DNA of 64,000 nucleotides from Streptomyces hygroscopicus (lineage in GTDB: Bacteria; Actinomycetota; Actinomycetes; Streptomycetales; Streptomycetaceae). The stretch is from positions 1,116,001-1,180,000 of the forward strand of contig CP018627.1 in NCBI GenBank assembly GCA_002021875.1, given 5' to 3'. Position 1 is the stretch's first letter. Every line of letters begins with the position of its first letter. The notes under the pieces were generated by a model. The model ran no database searches, was not told the DNA's origin, and worked only from the letters and a program-made list of their open reading frames with translations. Positions 18,129-27,441 of this stretch are shown piece by piece. Both the position numbers and the translations under genes were made by a program.

Positions 18129-18896
18129 TCACGCGTTGGGGTCGAAGGGGATCTCGGACGGCTTGGCCTTCGCGAGGTGCGAGGCGAGGGTGCTGTCCTT
18201 GAGGCCCAAGGTGGCGCTGCCGAAGTCGGCCTGGCTCAGCTTGTCGCGCAGCCCGGCGGGGTAACCGTTCCAGCCGACCAGCGCGGGGTACTGCCAGGTC
18301 TGGTGGTGGTTCTCCGGCGGTTCGTCGTTGGCGTTCGCCGGGCGGAAGCAGTGGGTGCTCACACCGTCCTTGTGGTACACGACCTTGGGGTGGGTCCCGT
18401 CCCAGCGGATCTGGTCCCGGTTGTAGATGTTGAAGTTGCCGTGGGCCGAGGTGGCGACGTACTTGGCCTCGTTGTCCTGCACCCACACCACGACGTGCTC
18501 CCAGTCGTGGCGGTGTCCGCCGAGCCCGCTCCCGGCCACGGCCTGGTCCTTCTCGAAGTACAGGCCGTAGATGATCGCGCACCAGCCGTTGTTGCACTTG
18601 GAGCGGGAGTATCCGTTGGTGTTGTCGAGGTCCCAGGAATCGCGGCACTGGCCGTTGAGGGCGCCGCTCGGGTTGAGCCCGCCCGCGATCGTCCCGTCGG
18701 GCCCGATGGCGGGGGTGGGGTAACAGCCGTCGGTGTCGTAGTCGAACGCCGGCTGGAACGTCTGCTCCGTGCCGTCCGCGTTGGCGGGCAGAGCCGTGGG
18801 CGGGTCCGCGAGCGCACTGCCCGGAAAGGCCACGACGAGCGCGATGGCGCTGCCGAGGATGGCGGATCCCCTACGGATCCGCGAACTCTTCTTCAC
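18129..18896 (-). CDS. NPP1 (necrosis- and ethylene-inducing, NLP-like) secreted protein
   Basis: 255 aa from GTG 18896, with AGGAGG at correct spacing. Signal peptide to about residue 30 (GSALA before DPP). The NLP hallmark GHRHDWEH is intact at residues 127-134, followed by VVVWVQ. In this family it forms the divalent-cation site needed for binding plant sphingolipids and membrane damage. Paired Cys (SKCNNGWCAI) point to a disulphide. Bacterial members occur in plant-associated actinobacteria and Bacillus. It is divergent from the ROK gene. Confidence 0.93.
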   Translation of the reverse strand: MKKSSRIRRGSAILGSAIALVVAFPGSALADPPTALPANADGTEQTFQPAFDYDTDGCYPTPAIGPDGTIAGGLNPSGALNGQCRDSWDLDNTNGYSRSKCNNGWCAIIYGLYFEKDQAVAGSGLGGHRHDWEHVVVWVQDNEAKYVATSAHGNFNIYNRDQIRWDGTHPKVVYHKDGVSTHCFRPANANDEPPENHHQTWQYPALVGWNGYPAGLRDKLSQADFGSATLGLKDSTLASHLAKAKPSEIPFDPNA

Positions 18897-19110
18897 TGCG
18901 TCCTCCTGAACGACCGCGGCGTGGCACCACGAGGGGGGGGTGGTTGGCATGCTCAGGTCAGCATGATCGCATTCCTTGAGCGGCGGCGGGAGATGTCGCC
19001 GTGATGAAGAGTCAGCCAACAGCTATAGCAGGTGGAGTGGGGTGGCGCCCAGGAGGGGCGGCGGGGGCCGGAAGGCCCGGGCAGCCAGGTCGGTGAGCGC
19101 GGCCTCCGAC

Positions 19111-19252
19111 CGGTGGTCCATGTCTCGCCATCAGCCGTACCGCGACCGCTATCGCGCGGCCGCCCACGCCTCTACCGTGTGGCCGCCCACGCCTCCGACA
19201 CCCCGACGGCTCCACCGGCGACCTCGGCTTCCGCACCGTCCGCGACACCTGA
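19111..19252 (+). pseudogene. Degraded C-terminal remnant of a formylglycine-generating enzyme (SUMF1/FGE)
   Basis: No intact ORF exists here, but three frames in succession resemble the end of an FGE: RWSMSRHQPYRDRYRAAAHA, then YRVAAHASDTPT, then DGSTGDLGFRTVRDT before TGA at 19250. Canonical FGEs end with a W-C-H-x-S-Y-C-x-R-Y-R-x-A-A-R stretch, then S-T-G-N-L-G-F-R-C. Both active-site Cys positions are lost. A 15-bp direct repeat (19158-19172 and 19181-19195, GGCCGCCCACGCCTC) suggests a small duplication broke the frame. It lies just ahead of the ROK/ABC/sulfatase operon, whose sulfatase would need an FGE. This was identified by eye. Confidence 0.55.
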
Positions 19253-19296
19253 GCCCTCTTTATTCCGGGGTGTTGACGAAATAGCGTGGCGTGCCC

Positions 19297-20487
19297 ATGC
19301 TGTTCGGCATGCACCCCAATCAGGACGGCCCGCTGGCCCGGCTGCGGCGGGGCCACGAAGACTTGGTACTGGAGCTGTTGCGCAAACACGGCCCGCTCAG
19401 CCGGGCCGAACTGGGACAGCACAGCGGCCTCTCCCGGACCACCCTCAGCGATATCGTCACCGAGCTGATCGAGAGCGGCGCCGTGGTCGCCACGGCGCCG
19501 GAAACGGCCCCGCGCAGGCGGGGACGGCCGGTGGAGGCGCTGACGCTCAACCCCAGCGCGGGCCAGGCCATCGGTATCGATTTCGCCCGCCGGGCGGTGC
19601 ATGTCTCCGCGGTCAACGTCGCACACGAGGTGATCGGGTCGGCCAGTGAACCGCACGACCCGGGACTGCCCTGGGAGGAGCGGATCACCCTGGCCGAGCG
19701 GCTGGTCGGCACACTCGCCGACGGCGCCCTGCGGCTGGGCGCGCTGAACGCCATCGGGGTGGGTGTGGTCGGCCCCGTCGGAGACCCCGACACCGGGCCG
19801 CCGGACCCCTGCCCCTCCGCCGATCTGCCCGCCCTGCTGCGCAAGCGTTTCGAGGCCCCGGTGCTGGTGGACAACAACACCCGGCTCGCCGCGCTCGCCG
19901 AGGCCACCTGGGGCGCGGCGGCGGGCGGTCAGGACGTGCTGTATCTGCGGCTGTCCCACGGCGTGGGCGGCGGGCTGGTCGTGGGCGGCTCCCTGCACCG
20001 GGGGGCGTACGGCCTGTCCGGCGAGTTCGGCCATATCGCGGTCGAGTCGGGCGACGGGCGATGTTCGTGCGGCGCCACCGGCTGCCTGGAGACAGTGGCC
20101 TCGGTGGGCGCCGTGCTCGCCGCCTACCGCCGCGCGGGCGGACACGCGAACGGCCTGGCCGCGCTCCTCGGGGCGCTGGAGGCCGGCGATCCGGTGGCAC
20201 TGCGCACGCTGGAGGCGGCCGCCGTCCACATCGGCACCGTGCTGGCGGCGGTGTGCAACGCGGTCGGCCCCGGCGTCATCGTGCTCGGTGGCGAACTCGC
20301 CGCGGCCGGCACACCGCTCTTCGAGCCGGTCGAACGGGCGCTGCGCGCACACATCATGCCGATCTCACGGGACCGTGTGGACCTGAGGCCGGCGACGCTC
20401 GGCGAGGCCGGTGGCGCCCTGGGCGCCATCGCCCTTGTCCTGCATGAATCCCCCCTGCTCAGCCATTACCCGGCCCGTCCGGGCTGA
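19297..20487 (+). CDS. ROK family transcriptional regulator
   Basis: 396 aa from ATG 19297; GTG 19291 and ATG 19309 are in-frame alternatives. N-terminal MarR-like winged helix ([31 protein letters not shown]), then a sugar-kinase-like ROK domain with the ligand block [27 protein letters not shown] and the zinc motif [10 protein letters not shown]. No Shine-Dalgarno sequence is visible. TAGCGT (19282-19287) could be a -10 giving an essentially leaderless mRNA. It heads the sulfonate/sulfatase/GH43 run and probably senses a sugar or sugar sulfate. Confidence 0.9.
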   Translation: MLFGMHPNQDGPLARLRRGHEDLVLELLRKHGPLSRAELGQHSGLSRTTLSDIVTELIESGAVVATAPETAPRRRGRPVEALTLNPSAGQAIGIDFARRAVHVSAVNVAHEVIGSASEPHDPGLPWEERITLAERLVGTLADGALRLGALNAIGVGVVGPVGDPDTGPPDPCPSADLPALLRKRFEAPVLVDNNTRLAALAEATWGAAAGGQDVLYLRLSHGVGGGLVVGGSLHRGAYGLSGEFGHIAVESGDGRCSCGATGCLETVASVGAVLAAYRRAGGHANGLAALLGALEAGDPVALRTLEAAAVHIGTVLAAVCNAVGPGVIVLGGELAAAGTPLFEPVERALRAHIMPISRDRVDLRPATLGEAGGALGAIALVLHESPLLSHYPARPG

Positions 20488-20519
20488 ACCGGCCCGCCCC
20501 GGGCTGAAGAGGAGGACCC

Positions 20520-20543
20520 ATGAACCCCGCGAGGCGTCCATGA
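20520..20543 (+). CDS. Possible 7-codon leader ORF (MNPARRP) overlapping the permease start
   Basis: GAGGAGG sits just upstream of ATG 20520. The ORF reads M-N-P-A-R-R-P and stops at TGA 20541-20543, overlapping the permease ATG (20540) as ATGA. It could couple translation or act as an attenuator. However, GAGG inside it could also serve as the permease ribosome site, so the leader may be fortuitous. Confidence 0.35.
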   Translation: MNPARRP

Positions 20544-21349
20544 CGGTGGTCACCGCGCCCGAGAAGACCCCCACGACACCGGAAGCGCCACGCGGCGCAC
20601 GACGTACCGTCCACCCCCTCGTGTTCAACCTGATCGCTCTCGTCCTGGGCGTCGCCGTCTGGGCCCTGACCGCCGCCGCGGGGCTCGCGGACATCCCCGG
20701 ACCGCTCTCCGTGAGCTCCAGGACGCGTGAACTGCTCGCCGACGGAACCCTCACCCAGGACGCGCTGGCCAGTCTGCAGCGGGTGCTCCTCGGGTTCGCG
20801 CTGGGCACTCTGATCGCCGTGCCCGTGGGCTTTCTGATGGGCTGGTACCCGGTCGCCCGGGGCCTGTTGGAGCCGTACGTCCAGTTCTTCCGTACGATCC
20901 CGCCGCTGGCGCTGATCCCCCTGGTGATCGTCCTGATGGGCATCGGCGAGACACCGAAGATCTTCGTCATCTTCCTGGCCGCGTTCATGTCCTGTGTGGT
21001 GGCCGCCTTCCAGGGGGTGACCGGCGTGGACCGGACGCTGATCGACGCGGCGCGGGTCCTCGGCGCCTCGGACCGGACCGTCTTCCTCAAGGTGGTCATC
21101 CCGGCGTCCACGCCGTTCATCCTGGTCGGCATGCGCATCGGGCTCGGCGCGGCCTGGGCGACCGTGGTGGCGGCCGAGATGATCGGCGCCCAGAAGGGGC
21201 TGGGCTTCGAGATGGTCCACGCCCAGACCTACTACGACGTTCCCACGATCTTCGTGGGCCTGATCAGCATCGGCGTCATCGGCCTGGTCATGGACCGGTT
21301 GTTGCTGGTGGCCGAACGCCGTCTCACCGCGTGGCAGGAGCGCCGATGA
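20540..21349 (+). CDS. ABC transporter permease, sulfonate/taurine/nitrate type
   Basis: 269 aa, about six membrane helices. The cytoplasmic coupling loop typical of SsuC/TauC is present ([20 protein letters not shown]), with the preceding [20 protein letters not shown] segment. It forms the channel for uptake driven by the next gene's ATPase, whose ATG overlaps its stop. With a sulfatase downstream, the cargo may be an organic sulfonate or sulfate ester. Confidence 0.92.
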   Translation: MTVVTAPEKTPTTPEAPRGARRTVHPLVFNLIALVLGVAVWALTAAAGLADIPGPLSVSSRTRELLADGTLTQDALASLQRVLLGFALGTLIAVPVGFLMGWYPVARGLLEPYVQFFRTIPPLALIPLVIVLMGIGETPKIFVIFLAAFMSCVVAAFQGVTGVDRTLIDAARVLGASDRTVFLKVVIPASTPFILVGMRIGLGAAWATVVAAEMIGAQKGLGFEMVHAQTYYDVPTIFVGLISIGVIGLVMDRLLLVAERRLTAWQERR

Positions 21350-22125
21350 GCCCCAAGATCTCATTCCGGGACGTGGTCAAGACCTACCCGATGAAGAACA
21401 CCACCTTCACCGCGCTCGGCCAGGTCTCACTGGACATCGGGGACCGGGAGTTCGTCGCGGTGGTCGGGCCGTCCGGGTGCGGCAAGTCCACCTTGCTGTG
21501 CATGGTGGCCGGACTGGTGGAACCCACCTCCGGCACGGTCACGGTGGACGGCGCGCCCGTCGCCGGGCCGGGGCCGGACCGTGGGGTGATCTTCCAGCAG
21601 TACGCGCTGTTCCCGTGGCTGACGGTGCGCGGCAATGTCGAGTTCGGGCTGAAGCTGGCCCGCGTCCCCGCCGCGGAGCGCAGGCGGCGCGCCGAACACG
21701 CCATTGAGCTGGTCGGGCTCGCCGACTTCGCGGACGCTCTGCCCAAGACCCTCTCCGGAGGGATGAAACAGCGCTGCGCCATCGCCCGGGCCTACGCCGT
21801 GGACCCCGAAGTCCTGCTGATGGACGAGCCGTTCGGGGCGCTGGACGCGCTGACCCGGGTGCAGTTGCAGGACCAGCTCCTGGACACCTGGACTCAGGAG
21901 CGGCGGACCGTCCTGTTCATCACGCATGACGTCGACGAGGCGGTGTATCTGGCCGGGCGGGTGGTCGTGATGGCCGCCCGGCCGGGCCGCGTCCACCGGA
22001 TCATCGACGTGGACCTGCCCTATCCGCGGACCGAGGAGATACGGCTCTCCGCGGAGTTCGCCCGGATCCGCAACGACGTCTGGACGCAGGTCTACCACCA
22101 GTCACCGGCCGGCTCCGCCGCCTGA
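21346..22125 (+). CDS. ABC transporter ATP-binding protein, sulfonate/taurine/nitrate type
   Basis: 259 aa. Walker [13 protein letters not shown]-loop in [13 protein letters not shown], signature [14 protein letters not shown], Walker [13 protein letters not shown] and switch His in [13 protein letters not shown] are all intact, so it should be an active ATPase. It begins in the ATGA overlap with the permease. The length and the [17 protein letters not shown] segment are typical of SsuB/TauB. Confidence 0.94.
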   Translation: MSPKISFRDVVKTYPMKNTTFTALGQVSLDIGDREFVAVVGPSGCGKSTLLCMVAGLVEPTSGTVTVDGAPVAGPGPDRGVIFQQYALFPWLTVRGNVEFGLKLARVPAAERRRRAEHAIELVGLADFADALPKTLSGGMKQRCAIARAYAVDPEVLLMDEPFGALDALTRVQLQDQLLDTWTQERRTVLFITHDVDEAVYLAGRVVVMAARPGRVHRIIDVDLPYPRTEEIRLSAEFARIRNDVWTQVYHQSPAGSAA

Positions 22126-22193
22126 CCTGCCTCCCCTCCTCCTTCCTCCTTCCACACCCATCCCCACCCCACTTCCGAAGGGACTCACCCGAG

Positions 22194-23174
22194 ATGAGGA
22201 TGAGCCGGCGCGACTTCATGCGCACACTCTCCGCGACAGGGGCGGCACTGTCGGTAGCCGCATGCTCGTCCTCCGGCAACGGCGGCGGCTCCGCGGTCAG
22301 GTTCGGCTATATCGCCGACTACAACGGCGCGAGCCTGCTGGCCATCGCCGAGGACCGGGGTTTGTGGAAGAAACACGGTCTGACCGCCGAGCCCAAGGTG
22401 TTCGTCAACGGCCCGGTCCAGATCCAGGCCCTGCGCACCGGCAACCTGGACTACGGCTACATCGGGCCGGGCGCCCTGTGGCTGCCCGCCTCGGGCAAGG
22501 CCACCATCGTGGCCGTCAATACGCTCACCTATGCCGACCGGGTCATCGCCAGGCCCGGAATCGCCTCGATCCGGGATCTGAAGGGCAAGAAGGTCGGCGT
22601 TCCCGAGGGCACATCCGGTGAGATGGCGCTCAATCTGGCGCTCCAACAGGCCGGGATGACCATGAAGGACATCTCGAAGGTGGTGATGGACGCGCCCACC
22701 GTCGTCTCGGCGTTCGCCTCCGGGCAGATCGACGGCGCCGGGATCTGGTACCCCCTCATCGACACCATCAAGGAGAAGGTGCCGGACATGAAGGAGGTGG
22801 CGAGCACCGAGGACATCCCCGGCTCCACCTTCCCCACCGCCTTCGTCTCCGGCGCCAAGGCGAAACCGGAGCGCGACCGGAAGGTCGTCCAGGTGCTGCA
22901 GGAGGCCAACGACTGGCGGGCCGCGCACCCCAAGGAGTCCATCGCGCTGGCGGCGAAGCTGCTCAAGGCCGATGAGGCGAAGGTCGCGGCGGACGCGAAG
23001 CATGTGAAGACGATGACGACCGCCGAGCTCGTCGCCAGAACCAAGGACGGCACCGTCGACAAGTGGCTGGACGGCATGAGCCGCTTCTTCGTCCGTACCG
23101 GGCAGTTGCGGAAGTCGCCCGCCCCGTCCTCTTTCTACGCCGGTGACCTCTACACGAAGGCGGCCGCCCGATGA
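22194..23174 (+). CDS. Substrate-binding lipoprotein of sulfonate-type ABC importer
   Basis: 326 aa. Tat motif MSRRDFMRTLSATG and lipobox VAAC place it on the outer face of the membrane. The mature part is a two-lobed NMT1/SsuA-like binding protein (AIAEDRGLWKKHGL, GNLDYGYIGPGALWLPASGK, LKGKKVGVPEGTSGEMALNL). It completes the permease/ATPase importer. The downstream sulfatase ATG overlaps its stop codon by 4 nt, so cargo recognition and sulfatase output are tied. Confidence 0.92.
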   Translation: MRMSRRDFMRTLSATGAALSVAACSSSGNGGGSAVRFGYIADYNGASLLAIAEDRGLWKKHGLTAEPKVFVNGPVQIQALRTGNLDYGYIGPGALWLPASGKATIVAVNTLTYADRVIARPGIASIRDLKGKKVGVPEGTSGEMALNLALQQAGMTMKDISKVVMDAPTVVSAFASGQIDGAGIWYPLIDTIKEKVPDMKEVASTEDIPGSTFPTAFVSGAKAKPERDRKVVQVLQEANDWRAAHPKESIALAAKLLKADEAKVAADAKHVKTMTTAELVARTKDGTVDKWLDGMSRFFVRTGQLRKSPAPSSFYAGDLYTKAAAR

Positions 23175-24637
23175 ACCTGCTGTTCCTGATGACCGATCAG
23201 CATCGCGTCGACACCCTCGGCTGTTACGGCAATCCGCATGTGGCCACGCCGAACCTGGACCGGCTGGCGGCGACCGGCACCCGCTTCGACCGCTTCTACA
23301 CCCCCACGGCCATCTGCACCCCGGCCCGCGCCAGTCTGCTCACCGGCCAGGCGCCGTTCCGCCACCGGCTGCTGGCCAACTACGAGCGCAACGTGGGCTA
23401 TCTGGAGGATCTGCGCGAGGACGCCTTCACCTTCCCCACCGCCCTGGCCGAGCGTGACTACCAGCTCGGCCTGGTCGGCAAGTGGCATGTCGGCACCCAC
23501 CGCAACGCCGCCTCGTACGGCTTCGACGGACCCGATCTGCCCGGCTGGCACAACCCCGTGGACCATCCGGACTACGCGGCATATCTGAAGGAGCGGGGCC
23601 TGCCGCCGTACCGGATATCCGATCCGATCCGTGGCACCACGCCCAACGGCAATCCGGGCAATCTGCTGGCGGCGCGGCTGCACCAGCCGGTGGAGGCCAC
23701 CTTCGAGCACTATCTGGCCACCCGCGCCATCGAGCAGTTGGAGCGATACGCCGCGGACGGGCGGCCGTTCTTCCTGGCCACCCACTTCTTCGGACCGCAT
23801 CTGCCGTATCTGCTGCCCGACGCGTACTTCGACGCCTACGACCCCGGCCTGGTGGAGCTGCCCGCCTCGATCGCCGAGACCTTCGAGGGAAAGCCACCGG
23901 TGCAGCGCAACTACAGCGCCCACTGGACCTTCGACACCATCCCGATCGAGGTGACCCGCAAGCTGATCGCGGTCTACTGGGGCTATGTCACGCTGATCGA
24001 CGAGCAGATCGGGCGCATCCTCACCCGCCTCGACGAGCTCGGGCTGGCCGATGGCACCTCGGTGTTCTTCACCGCCGACCACGGCGAGTTCACCGGCGCC
24101 CACCGGCTGCACGACAAGGGCCCGGCGATGTACGAGGACATCTACCGCATCCCCGGCATCATCCGCGTCCCCGGGGCGGCCCCGCAGGTCCGCCAGGAGT
24201 TCGTCAGCCTCACCGACTGCACGGCCACCATCCTGGACCTCGCGGGCTGCGACACCTCGCCGGCCGTGGACAGCCGAAGCCTGGTGCCGCTGGTGCGGGG
24301 CGAACATCCACGGTGGCCCACCGAGTTGCTCGCCGAATTCCACGGCCACCACTTCCCGTATCCGCAACGGATGATCCGCGACGAGCGCCACAAGCTCATC
24401 GTCAATCCCGAGTCGGTCAACGAGCTGTACGACCTGGACGCCGACCCCGATGAGCTGACCAACCGATACGAGCACCCCGAGCTGCTGCCCGTGCGCCGCC
24501 GCCTGATGCGCCGCCTGTACGACCTGCTGCGGGAGCGCGGCGACAACTTCTACCACTGGATGACCCCGATGTTCGACATCGGGGACCTTGACTACGACCC
24601 GAGCCTGAGCTCCTTCGAGCCGGAAGGGACAACGTAG
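23171..24637 (+). CDS. Cys-type sulfatase (alkaline phosphatase superfamily)
   Basis: 488 aa, no signal peptide, so cytoplasmic. Metal-binding N-terminus NLLFLMTDQHRVDTLGCYG, then the sulfatase signature with Cys49 in ICTPARASLLTG (C-x-P-x-R), the residue that must be oxidised to formylglycine. Further blocks are GLVGKWHVG and FFTADHGEFTGAHRLHDKGP for the second metal site. It hydrolyses sulfate esters. Activity needs an FGE in trans; the only FGE traces in the window are a broken remnant at 19.1 kb and a cysteine-less relative at 34.5 kb. It is coupled to the importer and immediately followed by GH43. Confidence 0.93.
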   Translation: MNLLFLMTDQHRVDTLGCYGNPHVATPNLDRLAATGTRFDRFYTPTAICTPARASLLTGQAPFRHRLLANYERNVGYLEDLREDAFTFPTALAERDYQLGLVGKWHVGTHRNAASYGFDGPDLPGWHNPVDHPDYAAYLKERGLPPYRISDPIRGTTPNGNPGNLLAARLHQPVEATFEHYLATRAIEQLERYAADGRPFFLATHFFGPHLPYLLPDAYFDAYDPGLVELPASIAETFEGKPPVQRNYSAHWTFDTIPIEVTRKLIAVYWGYVTLIDEQIGRILTRLDELGLADGTSVFFTADHGEFTGAHRLHDKGPAMYEDIYRIPGIIRVPGAAPQVRQEFVSLTDCTATILDLAGCDTSPAVDSRSLVPLVRGEHPRWPTELLAEFHGHHFPYPQRMIRDERHKLIVNPESVNELYDLDADPDELTNRYEHPELLPVRRRLMRRLYDLLRERGDNFYHWMTPMFDIGDLDYDPSLSSFEPEGTT

Positions 24638-26998
24638 ATGAGACGAAGTCCTGGCACCCTCGTCACCACGCTGCTGTGCGCGCTGCTGGCCGGGCTGCTG
24701 CCCGCGGCCCAGGCGACGGCCGCCGCGCGCCCGGCGACGGAGGACACCACGACGGCCCGCGAGGCGCCGACGTACCGCAACCCCCTGACGGCCGGAGTGG
24801 TCGACACCTTCCCCGACCCGGTGATGATCCGGGGCAAGGACGGCCTGTGGTACGCGTACGGCACCCAGAACCCGGTGTTCCAGAGCAACGGCGAGGACGG
24901 TGAGCGGATGCTGCCCATCCTCCGCTCGGCCGACATGGCGCACTGGGAGTACGCCGGAGAGGTCTTCACCCCTCAGACCAAACCCGCCTGGCACAAGGGC
25001 GCACGGCTGTGGGCCCCCGACATACGCTATGTGAACGGCCACTACAACCTGTACTACTCGGTGTCCTCGGAGAACACCGTCGGAGTGGCGACCGCGCCCA
25101 CCCCCACCGGCCCCTGGACCGACCAGGGAGCCGTGCTGTCCTCGCCGAGCGGCTGCGCCACGGGCAACATCGATCAGGCCCAGTTCACGGACGAGGGCGG
25201 GCAGCCCTATCTGTACTGGGGAAGCTACGACACGATCTGTGTGGCGAAGCTGAACGCCGCCCGCACCCGCGTCGAGGGGGCGGTGACCGAAGTGGCGCAG
25301 GGCCGCCGGATGGAGGGCGGGTTCGTCGTCCGGCGCGGTGGCCACTACTACCTCTTCTACTCCGACGCCGGATGCTGCGACGGCGCCTACAGCGGCTATC
25401 AGGTCAAGGTCGGCCGGGCGACCAGCCCGACCGGGCCCTTCGTGGACGACGCGGGCGTTCCGCTGACGGCCGCCACCAGCAAGGGCGGCGTGGCCCTGAC
25501 CGCGAACGGCAACGGCTGGATCGGCCCCGGGCACAACGCCCTGCAGACCGATCTGTCCGGCCAGGACTGGCTCGTCTACCACGCCATCGCCTCCGACGAC
25601 CCGGACCTCAAACCGGCCGCGGGCGGCACGCTGAAGCTGTCCAAGCGGCCGATGCTGATGGACCGGCTGGACTGGATCGGCGGCTGGCCGGTCGTACGGG
25701 CCGGGGCCGGCGCCTCCCAGGGCGCGCAGCGGGCCCCGGTGGCCTCCTGGGCCGCGGGCGGCACGTTCAACGACGGCTCGCTGAAGGGGTGGCACGGCGG
25801 TGGCGGCTCCGGCACCGACGGCTGGCGTGTCGGACACGAGCAGGACGCGCGAGGCTTCGTCACACCGCGCGGGAACCCGACCGGCCCCGCCGCTCTGGTC
25901 TCGGACCGCTCCGCCCCGGCGGCCCGGCGCGCCGAGGCAGACCTCCGGGTCACCTCGGCCACCGGCGCGGCCGGGCTACTGGTCCGCTACACCGGCCCGG
26001 ACGACGTCGTGGTGGCGTGGCTGGACAGGGCACGCAACGCGCTGGTGACGGACGTGCGGATCGGCGGCCGGAGCCGCGGCGCCCAAACGACCCCGCTCCC
26101 GGCGGACTTCGCCTGGGACACCTGGCACAACGTGGCGGCCGAGATCCGCGGCACCCGGATGACCGTGGAGGTGAGCGCGGACCGGCTGCGGGACGCGGTG
26201 GCCACCCAGGAGCGGTCGCTGCCCGCGGCGGCGGTCCGCTCCGGCAAGGTCGGCGTCGCCGCCCGCGGCGCCGGGGCGGCCGCCGACAACGTGGGGGCGG
26301 CGGCGCTCCACACGCCGGTCACCACGCGCATCCCCGACCGGGTGCCGGGCCCGCTGCTGCCCGCCTACAGCGACGACTTCGACACCGCCACCGTCCCAGG
26401 CACCACGGCGGCTTCGCCGTGGTCATGGGTGCGCGGACCGGCGTCCGGGGTCACGATGGCCGATGGCGCCCTGTCCTGGCCGACTCAGGGTGGCGAGCTC
26501 TATCTCGGCACCAATACGGCGTCGGTGCTGACCCGCGACGCTCCCCCGGGCGACTACACCGTGGAGACCAGGCTCCGCTTCGCCCCGGGGCGGACCAATC
26601 AGCAGGCCGGGCTGGTGCTCTACGGGAACGACGACCGCTATCTGAAGCTGGTGCACGCGGTGCTCCCGGTGAGCCACACCGACGGGAAGGCCACGCACGT
26701 CACGGAGTTCGCGAAGGAGGGCGAGCGTCCCACCACCACACCGCCGACGCCGGTGGCCTACGGGCCGATGTTCGGCGGCCCGCCCGCGGAGACGCTGTGG
26801 ATGCGGCTGTCGTACCACGCCGACACCGCGCCGGACGAGACCGAGGTACGCGCCGCCACCAGCACGGACGGTGTGCACTGGGTCCACACCGGAGTCTGGA
26901 CGCTGCCGACGTCAAGCGCGCTCAGGATCGGGCTGGTCGCGCAGAACACCGCGGGCGCGGTCGCGCGCTTCGACTACGTGCACACCTACCGCCGCTGA
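24638..26998 (+). CDS. Secreted GH43 glycosidase with C-terminal jelly-roll domains
   Basis: 786 aa with signal peptide (cleavage near ATAAA, residue ~31). The five-bladed GH43 propeller starts at YRNPLTAGVVDTFPDPVMIR (catalytic base Asp in FPDP). LWAPDIRY and the later EGGFVVRRGGHYYLFYSDAG carry the pKa-modulator Asp and acid Glu regions. The C-terminal ~450 residues contain two concanavalin-like modules; the last (ETRLRFAPGRTNQQAGLVLY) resembles the DUF1349 domain of beta-xylosidases. It starts directly after the sulfatase stop (TAG-ATG). The operon may therefore process a sulfated arabinan or xylan-like glycan. Confidence 0.88.
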   Translation: MRRSPGTLVTTLLCALLAGLLPAAQATAAARPATEDTTTAREAPTYRNPLTAGVVDTFPDPVMIRGKDGLWYAYGTQNPVFQSNGEDGERMLPILRSADMAHWEYAGEVFTPQTKPAWHKGARLWAPDIRYVNGHYNLYYSVSSENTVGVATAPTPTGPWTDQGAVLSSPSGCATGNIDQAQFTDEGGQPYLYWGSYDTICVAKLNAARTRVEGAVTEVAQGRRMEGGFVVRRGGHYYLFYSDAGCCDGAYSGYQVKVGRATSPTGPFVDDAGVPLTAATSKGGVALTANGNGWIGPGHNALQTDLSGQDWLVYHAIASDDPDLKPAAGGTLKLSKRPMLMDRLDWIGGWPVVRAGAGASQGAQRAPVASWAAGGTFNDGSLKGWHGGGGSGTDGWRVGHEQDARGFVTPRGNPTGPAALVSDRSAPAARRAEADLRVTSATGAAGLLVRYTGPDDVVVAWLDRARNALVTDVRIGGRSRGAQTTPLPADFAWDTWHNVAAEIRGTRMTVEVSADRLRDAVATQERSLPAAAVRSGKVGVAARGAGAAADNVGAAALHTPVTTRIPDRVPGPLLPAYSDDFDTATVPGTTAASPWSWVRGPASGVTMADGALSWPTQGGELYLGTNTASVLTRDAPPGDYTVETRLRFAPGRTNQQAGLVLYGNDDRYLKLVHAVLPVSHTDGKATHVTEFAKEGERPTTTPPTPVAYGPMFGGPPAETLWMRLSYHADTAPDETEVRAATSTDGVHWVHTGVWTLPTSSALRIGLVAQNTAGAVARFDYVHTYRR

Positions 26999-27010
26999 CG
27001 TTCCGAGCGA

Positions 27011-27067
27011 GCCCCCGTCCTATGCTGATCACTTTGTTGATGCGCGACGGGGGCCGCTTCGGCGGCC
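27011..27067. terminator. Two nested hairpins downstream of GH43
   Basis: GCCCCCGTC (27011-27019) pairs perfectly with GACGGGGGC (27046-27054). A second stem, GGCCGC-TTCG-GCGGCC (27052-27067), has a stable UUCG tetraloop. There is no U-tract, as often in Streptomyces. They could end the sulfatase/GH43 transcript or shape the leader of the next gene, whose GTG is at 27085. Confidence 0.45.
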
Positions 27068-27084
27068 GGAGAAGGTGAGCGAGC

Positions 27085-27318
27085 GTGGCCAAGCCGGTAC
27101 GTGCGGCAATCGGGGACGTGTGGATCACATGTGTGTTCTGCAAGGGCGACCTTTTCCGGGACCGCGAGGTGAAGCTCAACAGCACCGGCATGGAACTGTT
27201 CAAGTTCGGCTGGGCCAACGAATCGGCCACCGGGTTGATCTGCTGGAACTGCGGCTATGTGCACCTTTTCGCCAACACTGACATCGAGCTGTACAAGGTG
27301 AAGAAGGGCGAGATCTAG
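27085..27318 (+). CDS. Small zinc-ribbon-like conserved protein (77 aa)
   Basis: GTG 27085 is preceded by GGAGAAGGTGAG. Two CxxC pairs (CVFCKGDLF and CWNCGYVHLF) about 35 residues apart suggest a zinc ribbon. The remaining residues are mixed, with a lysine-rich end. No other domain is visible. It may bind nucleic acid or a protein partner, but no function can be assigned. Confidence 0.8.
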   Translation: MAKPVRAAIGDVWITCVFCKGDLFRDREVKLNSTGMELFKFGWANESATGLICWNCGYVHLFANTDIELYKVKKGEI

Positions 27319-27371
27319 CCACGCCCACCGGCGGCCGCACGAGGTCGAGGCAAAAGATGGTGCGCGGGATC

Positions 27372-27387
27372 TTTACAACGATGTAAA
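27372..27387. promoter_or_regulatory. LacI-type operator upstream of the GH2 operon
   Basis: TTTACAACGATGTAAA has perfect 6-bp arms around a centre with CG, the classic LacI/GalR-family pattern. It lies 55 bp before the GH2 ATG (27442). The likely ligand is the LacI regulator at 32563-33660 at the far end of the same locus. Confidence 0.75.
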
Positions 27388-27441
27388 CGGGTGATGGCAT
27401 ACCCCTGCCCGGCCGAATCCCCGCCCCGCCCCGGAGACCCC

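Noticed and set aside
23150..25837. 895-codon open frame on the minus strand under the sulfatase and GH43 genes
   Set aside because: Same artefact of GC-rich codon usage; the plus-strand proteins have intact active sites.
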